Made by a program: the position numbers and the translations under genes. Under the pieces are notes generated by a model that worked only from the letters and a program-made list of their open reading frames with translations, was not told where the DNA came from and searched no databases. DNA of 64,000 nt from Tachypleus tridentatus (lineage: Eukaryota; Arthropoda; Merostomata; Xiphosura; Limulidae), in NCBI RefSeq assembly GCF_004210375.1, contig NC_134830.1, positions 49,295,094 through 49,359,093 of the forward strand, given 5' to 3'. This document shows positions 13,701-25,700 of the stretch, in pieces. The first letter of the stretch is position 1; each line of letters opens with the position of its first letter.

Positions 13701-16700
13701 ATAACAATGTAATAAACCAGTTAACTCACTCCTCTTCCTGAAAGATAAGAGTGTAGAAAACCGGTTAATTCACGGAATTACAACGTTAAAATCAGGGGAT
13801 AGATTTCCCTCGGTGGGCTCAGCAGACAGCCCGATGTGACTTTGTTATAAGAAAGCACACTCATATAACACTGACTTATTATATAGGGATATAACAAAGG
13901 AAGGTATAAAGCACACGACAGTTTTCAATTAAAAATAAAATAAAAATGCGGTGTTAATATTTCCGGGTAAAAGAGATGATTTACAAAATATTTGATTGTT
14001 TTAGTTACACCATTAAAAATAGTTCTTGATGTCCTAGCTAAACGTCACCATGATAGTTTTTGTCGAATTAAATGAAAATTAAATAAATAAAACATACCAA
14101 TTATCACCTAACAAGGTGGTCTTCGAGCAGAGACAAAATTGGTGTCTGGTTATGAGGAAACACTTTGAACAATTATCAGTAGCTAATTTTTATTTCTTAC
14201 TGTTTACATCAGAAAATGAGAAAAAATTCTACCTAATATATTTTTATTGATGGCTAAAAGTAAACTATTAAAATATCCTTTTATACTGGCTATAAATGTG
14301 AGGTTATAAATAAAATAAATTAACAAAAATTGTACAGACGTTTTTTTTCATATATTATTCGAGTGAAAATAATATATAGTGTAACCTTCCAATTGCAATA
14401 CTAAGTGTTTTTCATCAAGCTAAACCTGGTTAGTGTAGGCTTAACTGGACTTGTAAGCATAAAGGAAATTTCGTAGACGAAAAGTAATATGATATATTTG
14501 ATTGGACCGGGCATGGCCAGGCTGTTAGGACGCTCGACTCCTAATCTAAGGGTCATAGGTTCAAATCCCTGCCACACCCAGCATGTTCGCCCTTTGAGCC
14601 GTGAGGACGCTATAATGTGACGGTCACTCCCAATATTCGTTGGTAAAAGAGTAGCCCAAGAGTTGGCGGTGGGTGGTGATGCCTAGCTGCTAAATTAGGG
14701 ACGGCTAGCGCAGATAGCTCTCGCGTAGCTTTGCGCGAAATTCAAAAACAAACAAACCTTCTCTCATCAAATTGTGCCAGCAATGAAGTTGACGCGAAAC
14801 AAACCATCAAATGTTGTTTGAAAAACTGTCTGTGCATTTATTTAATTAAAACTAAATTAACTCTAAAAGAATGTTTAAATGAAAGTCTAAACTAACGAAA
14901 AATGAGAATGAAAATCTTTAGAAGTGAAGTCAGTGGGAAAGTTTGTCATTTCTGAATCAAAGAAAACAAAAACATTAAAATAATAAAATATTACTTCATT
15001 ATAAAAATAAGAGTTAAATATTTGATAGCACAAGCTAAACAAACTTTAATTATAGTAACTAATTCTTGTATGATTATTGGTTAAAAAAGACACCTGTGGT
15101 AAACTTATCTATATTTATATTAACCCTGGAACTACCAACTAGGTCCAAAATGACTCCTTTTAGAGAAACAAACAAAACGATCAAAATACTATTATAAATA
15201 CAATAATATATTTATTTATAACTGTGTTAATTTCATCCTTTATTCAGTTACTGTAATGTACTAATTGAGTACTAGGTTCACTGGACGTAAATGGTAAAAC
15301 GAATTACGTCTTTCTGGAAGTTTCAGGGTTGAATATACGACACTATTTATTCGGGAAATTAATTTTCAATTTCTTCTTCAGCCGAAGCTTATATTAATTG
15401 ATATCGGTTTCATAAAATATTCTATTTGTTTGAAATCAACAATTTTATTTTAATAATTACATTATTATAATTTTTAACCATAAACCAGACTCCCAAGTTT
15501 CTGATTAAAATTAATCTTCTATGAAGGGATATAACTTAAAAATTGAAACGACTCTCCGAACTTCAATAGGACTAACGTAACCTACTTTTTGCTGTCCCTC
15601 TAGTGCTAATACTACACAGAAAAATGAAAGAGGCAGGACTAAACGAGAGCAGAAACATGAAAGGTGAGACTATTTATCCATCTGTGCATGGCAGCTCAGA
15701 TTAAGTAGATGCAAGTTGATGGCTGTTATCGCTTTGCTTATCCTCTCTTTGCTAAACATATAACCAGAGGCTTATACATCGAAACTAAAACCAAATCTAA
15801 AACGATTTACTTAAAAATTCTGTCTTAATTGAAAGATGAATTAACCTGATTTACTTTCGATAGAAAAGCATTGAAGGTACTTCAGCCAATGAATCAAATA
15901 ATTTTTTAATCTCATAAAATGTAAACATTTCGCTAAGTAAAACAAGTCCTTTTCCTTCAATACTGAAAGACTTGTCTACTAAACATTCTCCTGTTTTTCA
16001 GTGAAACTCAGGTACATAATTACACGTAAGTTGGAGCTGTTGATTTTTATAGACTCTTAGAGACAAAACTAAACACCCATTAAAAAAAAAAAAACAAGTT
16101 TAATAGTCGAATTATTTTACCCCTATCGGATGTGTGGAATACCAAAGAAACTGAGCTGTCTATTAAAGGCACAAGTGGCCCCTGTCTAGTATATTAGGTA
16201 TCTCTCAACTATTTAACAGTGTTTGTGACAAGAAATATATCACAGATGTTATATTTGCCTCTGTCACAGCTGCATGAACAACTTGTTTTACACGTCATCG
16301 AGGACATGTTTATTATCGGAACATTTACACCAAAAATACAGTGGTGATATCTTGTTGAACTTGGTAATGTAGCCAGTATAAACTTAGGTCTTCCAGGATT
16401 TAAGTGCATAAGATGTGAATTGACATCTGAAGTCTTTAAACGAGCCCGACCACTGTCCATCTATCCTTCCCAAAATGTAGGTGTATTATTGTACCAACTT
16501 GATGCACAGTAAGTAACCCGTATAAATTAAACAATACAGGTCAAAATCTATATACGACACAACCTGCTTTGTAAATGGAACAGTCACGTCTCTTTGGTAA
16601 CGTCACAGGAAGCAATCCAATCATTCTACTTCAGGTCCTTGGTTGAAAATATGACCTACATATGTACGTGTTTTGGCTATTAGACAAACTTTAACTACAA

Positions 16701-19700
16701 GATTTCATAAAGAACACAACAATTTAATTTATGTTACCTCTATACTATAATAAACAGTGACAACAAATAAATATCTGTGTTGTGTAATATTTATGGATGA
16801 TATTTTTGTCTTGGAACACTGTGTAGCATGACACAGAGGACCTTCCCATTTGTTGTGTTTCAAATTCGATTTTAAAACCGAATTTTAAGTGGTATCATTC
16901 TATTCTAAAGGAATTGTTTGGTGTAAAAATGTGTCCTATTGCAACAGAAAGTTAACCCTAACGCTGATATATCTTCAACATTTATCCCTTGAATCATCTA
17001 ACTTGTTCTTACACCTTCACTAACGAACCCCGCGATAGCTCAGCATTAAGTCTAAGAGCTTATAGCGTTAAAAAATCGAGTTTAAATACTCGCAGTGGCC
17101 ACAGCACAAATAGCCCATTGTGTAGCTTTGCGCTTAACAAGCAAATTAGCTTATGCGCTTTCTTGTTACAATGTCTGACATAGAGAACTAATGAAAACAA
17201 CTGAATAAAAAACATACATGGGTAACCCTAGCAGTAATTAATAGGATTAATATGAGTATCAACGGCGTTTTATATTTTTGTATGACTGATACAGTAGCAG
17301 CGGCTATATTTCTAAAAGATAATAGATATACAAGGAATTTGATGTATAAACATGTTTAAACATATAGTCATGTAAACATTTTTAGTGTTAGCATATAACA
17401 ATGTATTCGTGAGCTTCTGAAACACATTACACACTTAAATAAAATCGAAAATATTTTTAAAATATTATTTCACACAGAAATACACACAGAAATAATCATT
17501 ACTTTCGATAAGTTTCACTAGAAAAAAATACCTCCAAAATGATTTAAATAGACACGATAGAATTATTTATTTCTGAGTTCATACATGATATATATACATG
17601 ATTCTTTCCGTAGTGAAAAAATCGAAAACTTTATTGACGAAAATAAATCCCTAATTAAAAGAATGTTTGGAGAATATGAAAAGTTTGCAGAAGACTCCCA
17701 CAATCCCCCTTTTTCGACCTACGATGGACATAAAATCCCTACGCGATCCCATCGAGGTCCCAGATCTACCTACGGCGCGACCCCTAACAAGTAAGTTATT
17801 ATTATATCAGTTTATTTACTTATAAAATTGTAGTTTGTCATAGCAATAGTTCATTGGTAGATATTCATAGGTCAGGCAAACAAATAAGAAAGAAATATTT
17901 ATAATCTATTACGGTTTCGTAGAAATTAAATATATTTTTGCATGAATTGGAAAGAAATATATTTAGTTATTTAAATAAAATTTAAAATTAAATTAAATAA
18001 AGAATGAAATTTAAATATATTTATGCATTAATTGTAAGGAAATATGTTTAGTTATTTAAATAAAATTTAAAAATAAATTAAATAAAGAATAAAACAATGG
18101 ATAAAGTGAAACAAATCTTGGCCTTGGATAAATGACATTAAAGTTTGTTACACATAAGTTGAGAAAATTATTTATCAGATTGAGAATGTACAGCAAAACG
18201 AAAAAATTATCATTAACAGAATTTGAGAAATTACAGAACTATTCGTCATGATTAGGGAGTCGAGGCTGATATGCCTACTTTCTAGCCTAATAACTTTGTA
18301 CGTCATTGAACGTAAATTTTTTAGAAGCTCGTAGTCTAAATAATAGTAGAAAAAATAAGTAAATAAAGTATGGTTGTACGGGAAATTTTAAAGTATTATA
18401 AATTATACTAATCATAATTATATCTGAAATTGTGTATAAAGCTTATAATTGTTGCAGTATTCATAGTGTTCAGACTTCATTGAAAAAAAAATGACAAAAT
18501 GTGTACATTTGCTAAAACAAATTATTTATTTATTTTTTCGTGGGAATACAGGGAAAGTGTTTTGATTGTGTTGTTCAGTGACACGAAACACATTCCATCA
18601 CATTCAATTTACATATCTCAAAATTTTCGTAAATGTTACTGAAATAAACTGTAATTTTTTTGTGTTCAAAGTGGAAACATTTATTGGAAAACATAATAAT
18701 GTTTTAAGATAACTCTACGTACAGTACAAGTGAAAGTTGTGTTTTTGTTGTGAGTAGAGTACCTTTAATTAAAAGTGTGTTCTGTGATAAAGAAATAATT
18801 GTTGTACATACCATAGGTATTTTTATAATTGTCTGAATCTTAAATACCCAAATTGTGAAATTCTTTATGTATTTTTGTTTTTGGCGCCATTCTAAAACAT
18901 GAAGCAAGAATTTTGGTTACATACATAGAAACTTACATACACGCTACGTCTATTATACAAATATAAGTTTTAATTTTCCTCTCGAAATATTATCTCGAAT
19001 TCTTATTACATGTGTATTGCCACTTTAACATATTTCAGATGTTTTATATATTTTTAACTTCTCTTTCTTCCAGTACATTATAATTATTTTATGACCTTTA
19101 AAGTAACCTGAAAAGTCACCAACGAATATTTTTTGTAGAGTTGACGCCTGCGAATCTACGGTAGAAATTGTGACCCCGTACTGGGCTTCAAATAGTGCTG
19201 GAAAAATTAGGGCTATTATTAACACGAAACATTTACAACAGGCTATACAACAAGAAGTATGTCAGTAAGTATTAACTACGTTAAACGAATATAATCTGCA
19301 TGTAATGTTCCACTTTGGGAAACAGTGAAGAAGAATGGTTGAATAACTTCTAAATTGGAAAATCAGTTACTTAGATTTAATGACTTCTTCTTTAGGAAGG
19401 GAACGAGAAAGACGAATATTAGGATAGTATAATATATATATAAGTATAAGATTGGTTAGAATAATATATATATTTATGTATCTGTATAGAGATTGGTCGG
19501 AATAATATATATATTTATGTATCTGTATAAACATTGGTTGCTATAATATAATATGTAGAAAGAATGGTCAGCATAGTATATATATTTAATCATCTGTATA
19601 AAGACTGATGAGTATAATGTATAAATTTACTTAAATATTTGTATGAAGATTGATTAGTATAATATATGTATATAAGTACCTGTATAAAGATTGGTTAGTA

Positions 19701-22700
19701 TAATATAAATATTTAAGTATTTGTATAAAGGCTGATTAGTATAATATATAATTATATTTACATATCTGTGTGAAGAATGGCTAGTATAATTCATACATAT
19801 CAGTATCTCTATAAAGATTGGTTAGTATAATATAGATATATATATGTATCTGTATGAACATTGGTAAGTATAATATATATATTGAAGTATTTATATAAAT
19901 ATTGATCAGTGTAATATATATATTTAAGTATCTGTATAAAGACTGATCAGTATAATATATAATTACATTTGAATATTTGTTTGAATACTGGTTAGTATAT
20001 TATATATATATATATAAGTATATGTAAAAAGATTGGTTTGTATAATATATATATTCAAGTATCTGCATAAAGACAGATTAGTGTAATTTTTAAATATATT
20101 TAAATATCCGTTTGAAGATTAGCTATTATGATAAATATATATAAAAGTATCTGTAAAAAGACTGGTTAGTATAATATATATATTTACGTAGCTGTATAAA
20201 GATTGGTTACAATAATATATATATTTATGTGTTTGTATAAAGATTGGTTAGAATAATATATATATTTATGTGTTTGTATAAAGATTGGTTACTATAATAT
20301 ATATATTTATGTGTTTGTATAAAGATTGGTTACTATAATATATATATTTATGTGTTTGTATAAAGATTGGTTACTATAATATATATATTTATGTGTTTGT
20401 ATAAAGATTGGTTACTATAATATATATATTTATGTGTTTGTATAAAGATTGGTTACTATAATATATATATTTATGTGTTTGTATAAAGATTGGTTAGAAT
20501 GATATATATATTTATGTGTTTGTATAAAGATTGGTTACTATAATATAATATGTATAAGAAATGGTCAGCATTATATATATATTTAATCATCTGTATAGAG
20601 ACTGATTAGTATAATGTATAAATTTATTTAAATATCTGTTTGAAGATTGATTAGTATAATATATGTACAGTCATATGAAAAAGTTAGGACACCCTATGAA
20701 AGCCTGTGTATTTTCTAACATTTTTGGATATATAGATATTTAATCTCAATTTCGACAATACTGAGAGATTATAGGAATATAACTAAACAATTAAAACTGA
20801 AGAAAAGACTTTTTAAGATCTTCTGTAAATGTAATTATACAAAAATGCATATTCTAACTGAGGAAAAGTTAGGACACCCTATCCTCTAATAACTAGTGTT
20901 ACACCCTTTGGCTGAAATAACTGCAGTGAGACGCTTCTTGAAGCCATCTACCAGTCTCTGACATCGGTCTGAAGAAAACTTGCCCCACTCCTCAATACAG
21001 AATTCTTTCAGCTGTGAGATGTTTGAGGGGTTTCTTGCATGTACAACCTGTTTCAAGTCACCCCACATCATCTCAATGAGATTAAGATCTGGGCTTTGGC
21101 TCGGCCATTCCAGGACTCTCCATTTCTTAGCTTTCAGCCAGTCTTTGGTGGATTTACTGCTATGTTTTGGGTCATTGTCGTGTTGCAGGGTCCAGTTCCG
21201 CTACAACTTCAATTTTTGTACAGATGGTCTCACATGATCCTCAAGCATCCTCTGATACACAGTAGAACTCATGGTGGATTCTATGATTGTGAGCAGTCCA
21301 GGTCCTGCTGCAGCAAAGCAGCCCCGAACCATGACACTTCCACCTCCATGCTTCACAGTTGGTATGAGGTTCTTTTCCTGGGATGCTGTATTTGGTTTAT
21401 GCCAAACATGTCCTCTGTTTTGGTGTCCAAATAATTCAATTTTGGACTCATTTGTCCAAAGAACATTATTCCAGAGGTCCTGGTCTTTGTCTACATTCTA
21501 TCTGGCAATCTTCAGTCTGGTTTTGATGTTTCTCTTAGAGAGCAAAGGTTTCCTCCTTACACACCTTCCATGCAAGTTAAACTTGTGCAGCCACTTTCTG
21601 ATTGTAGAGGCATGAACTTTTACATCAACAGTAGCCAGAGCCTGCTGTAGGTCCCGTGATGACATGTTAGGGTGTTTGGAGATCTCTTTTAGCATCTTAT
21701 GGTCTACTCTCGGGGTAAACTTGCTTGGACGACCAGACCTAGGCATGTTGGCAGTTGTTTTGAAAGCCCTCCACTTGTTGACTATTTTTCAGACAGTGGA
21801 ATGGCTGATTTCAAAAACTTTTGGAATCTTTTTAAATCTCTTACCAGACTCATAAGCTGCTACAATTTTCTTTCTGAAGGCCTCAGACAGCTCTTTTGTT
21901 CTCACCATGGTGCTCACTGTCACTTCAACAGTCAGGAGCACATCAAACTAAATGTTTGAGGTTAAAATAGGACACGTCTCATTCAGAATGCTGAGTAACG
22001 ATCTTCTAATGATGTGCACCTATTGTGATGCACCTGTGTGTGAGTTGAGCCATTTTAAGTGGGAATAAATGTGGGGGTGTTCTAACTCTTTCCTCAGTTA
22101 GAATATGCATTTTTGTATAATTATATTTACAGATCTTGAAAAGTCTTTTCATCAGTTTTAATTATTTAGTTATATTCCTATAATCTCTCAGTATTTTTAA
22201 AATTGAGATTAAATATCTATATATCCAAAAATGTTACAAAAATACACAGGCTTTCACAGGGTGTCCTAACTTTTTCACATGACTGTATTTAGGTATTTGT
22301 ATAAACATTGATTAGCATAATATATAAATATACTTAAGTATGTGTTTGAAGAATTTTTAGTATAATATATATAAGTATATGCATAAATAATGGTTAGAAA
22401 ATATGTGTATTTAAGAATCACTTTGAAGATTGGTTAGTGTAATATATATAGAAAGATTTGTATAAAGATTGGTAGGTATAATATATACATTTAAGCATCT
22501 GTATAAAGACTGATTAGTATAATATGTAAATATGTTTCAATATCTGTTTGACCATCATTGGTTAGTATGATATATATATATATCTAAGTATCTGTCTAAA
22601 CACTTATTAGTATAATATATAAATACATTTAAATATGTGTTTGTAAATTGGTTATTATAATATATATAAGAATCTGTATAAAGATTGGTCAGTATAATAT

Positions 22701-25700
22701 ATATAATTAAGTATCTCTATAAAGACTGATTAGTATAATATATATTTTGTTACCTGTTTGGCCCGGCATGGCCAAGCGTGTTAAGGCGTGCGACTCGTAA
22801 TCTGAGGGTCGCTGGTTAGCATCCCCGTCGCGCCAAACATGCTCGCCCTTTCAGCCATGGGGGTGTTATAATGTGATGGTCAATCCCACTATTCGTTGGT
22901 AAAAGAGTAGCTCAAAAGTTGGCAGTGGGTGGTGATGACTAGCTGCCTTCCCTCTAGTCTTACACTGCTAAATTAGGGACGGCGAGCACAGATAGCCCTC
23001 GAGTAGCTTTGTGCGAAATTCAAAACACACACGTTTTCTGTTTGAAAATTGGTCAATATGATATATATATATATATAAGTATCTTTATAAAGACTGATTA
23101 ATATATAAAGATATTTAAATATCTGTTTGAAGATTGGGTAGTATAATATATATAAGTATCTGCATAAAGTTGGGTTATTATAATATGTATACTTAAGTAT
23201 CTGTATAAAGATTGGTTAGTATATTACATATATTTAAGTATTTGTATAAAGGGTGATGAGTATAATATATAAATTTATTTAAATATCTGTATGAAGACTG
23301 GTTAATATAATATATATATATAAGTATCGTTATAAATACTGATTATTATAATATATAAATATATTTAAATACCTGTGTAAAGATTGGTTTGTATAATATA
23401 TATGTACATTTAAATATATGTTTGAAGATTGGTTTGTATAATATATATGTATATTTAAATATCTGTTTGAAGATTGGTTTGTATGATATATATGTACATT
23501 TAAATATCTGTTTGAAGATTGGTTTGTATAATATATATATTTAAGTATCTATTTGAAGATTGGTTAGTATAATATATATATATATATATGTTAGAGTTTA
23601 CATAGACTGATTAGTATAATATATAAATATATTTAAATATCTCTTTGAAGATTGGTAATTATAACATATACATGTTCAACTATATCTATAGAGAGTGATT
23701 AGTATAATATATAAATATATTTATATACCTGTAAAAGGATTGGTTAGTTTAATATATATATTCAAGTATCTATATAAGGATTGGTTAGTATAATACGTAT
23801 TTAAATATTTGTATAAAGACTGATTAGTATATTACATAAATATACATAAACATATGTCTGAAGATTCGTTAGTATAACTAATATACTTAAGCATTTGTAT
23901 AAAGAATGGTTAGTGAAACATATATATTTAAGAATCTGTTTACAGTTGATTAGTGTGATATATATATGAGTATTTGCATAAAGATTAGTAAGTATGATAT
24001 ATATATTTAAGTATCTGTACAAAGACGGATAAGCAAAATATATAAATATATTTGAATATATGCTTGAAGATTGGTTAGTATAATAGATTTATATATAAGT
24101 ACCTGTATAAAGTTTGGTTAGTATAACATTTATATTTAAGTATCTGTAAAAAGATTGTTTAGTATAATATATATATTTAAATATATGTATAAAGTTGGGT
24201 AGTATAATAAATATTTTGTATCTGTATAAAAACTTATTAGTATAATATATAAATATATTTAAATATCTATTTTGAAGAGTGGTCAGTATAATATATATAC
24301 TTAAATATCTCTATAAAGACTGATTAGTATAATATATACATTTATTTATATATGTGTTTGAAGGGTAGTTAGTATAATATATACATTTATTTATATATGT
24401 GTTTGAAGGGTAGTTAGTATAATATATATATGTAAGTATCTGTATAAAGATTTGTTAGTATAATATAGATATATATAAGTGTTTAAAGATTGATTAGTAT
24501 GATATATATATTTAAATATCTGTATAAAGACAGATTAGTATGATATATAAATATATTTAAATATCTGTATAAAGACAGATTAGTATGATATATAAATATA
24601 TTTAAATATCTGTTTGAAGATTGTTAGTGTAATATATATATATAAATCTGTATAAAGGTTGGTTATTATAATATTTATATATATATAAGTATCTGTATAA
24701 TGATTGGTTAGTATGATATATTAAGATGTTTAAATATCTCTTGAATAGTCACACTCAACTTATTATAAAAAGTGGTTTATCGTTTAGTAGATGGTTGATA
24801 GTCACATTCTACTTCTATAAAGTAGTTTATCATCTTGTAGATGGTTGATAGTAACACTCAACATATAATATAGAGTAGTTTATCGTTTAGTAGATGATAG
24901 ATAGTCACACTCTATTTATAATACAAAGTAATTTATCGTTTAGAAGGTTTTTGGTAGTCACACTCATCTAACTATATAAAGTAGTTTATTGTTAAGTAGA
25001 TGGTTGATAGGTACAGTCTACTTATTATATAAACTAGTTTAACGTTTAGTAGATGGTTGATAGGTACAGTCTACTTATTATATAAACTAGTTTAACGTTT
25101 AGTAGATGGTTGATAGGTACAGTCTACATATTATATAAACTAGTTTAACGTTTAGTAGATGGTTGCTAGGTACAGTCTACTTATTATATAAACTAGTTTA
25201 ACGTTTAGTAGATGGTTGATAGTATCACTCTATCTAATACGTAAAGTAGTTTATCGTTTAGTAGATGATTTAGAATCACACTCATTTTATTATATAAAGT
25301 AGTTTTTTGTTTAGTAAATGGTTGATAATCACCCTGTACGTACTGTACAAAGAGTTTATCGTTTAATGGATGGTAAATAGTAACACACTACTTATTATAT
25401 AAAGTGGGCTATAGTCACACTCTACTTATTATATATAGAGTTTATCGTTTAATGGATGGTAAATAGTAACACACTACTAATTATATAAAGTGGGCTATAG
25501 TCACACTCTACTTATTATATATAGAGTTTATCGTTTAATGGATGGTAAATAGTAACACACTACTAATTATATAAAGTGGGCTATAGTCACACTCTACTTA
25601 TTATATATAGAGTTTATCGTTTAATGGATGGTAAATAGTAACACACTACTTATTATATAAAGTGGGCTATAGTCACACTCTACTTATTATATATAGAGTT

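Larger units (their letters stand above)
19430..24740. repeat. 41-bp AT-rich minisatellite filling intron 4
   Basis: About 3.4 kb of tandem units of roughly 41 bp, consensus around GATTGGTTAGTATAATATAT followed by ATATTTAAGTATCTGTATAAA. Between about 20200 and 20540 eight or so copies are nearly identical, whereas the rest are degenerate. The array is split by a Tc1 element (20668-22285) and a SINE (22761-23032), both inserted inside repeat units. Confidence 0.95.

Noticed and set aside
19025..19225. Minus-strand 66-codon frame
   Set aside because: Antisense of Spaetzle exon 4.
20980..21959. Five plus-strand frames of 63-131 codons
   Set aside because: They are antisense shadows of the minus-strand Tc1 transposase pseudogene.
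22761..22850. Possible tRNA gene (boxes A and B present)
   Set aside because: It is the head of a SINE: the same head is followed by the same non-tRNA body at more than ten other sites, and the cloverleaf is degenerate.
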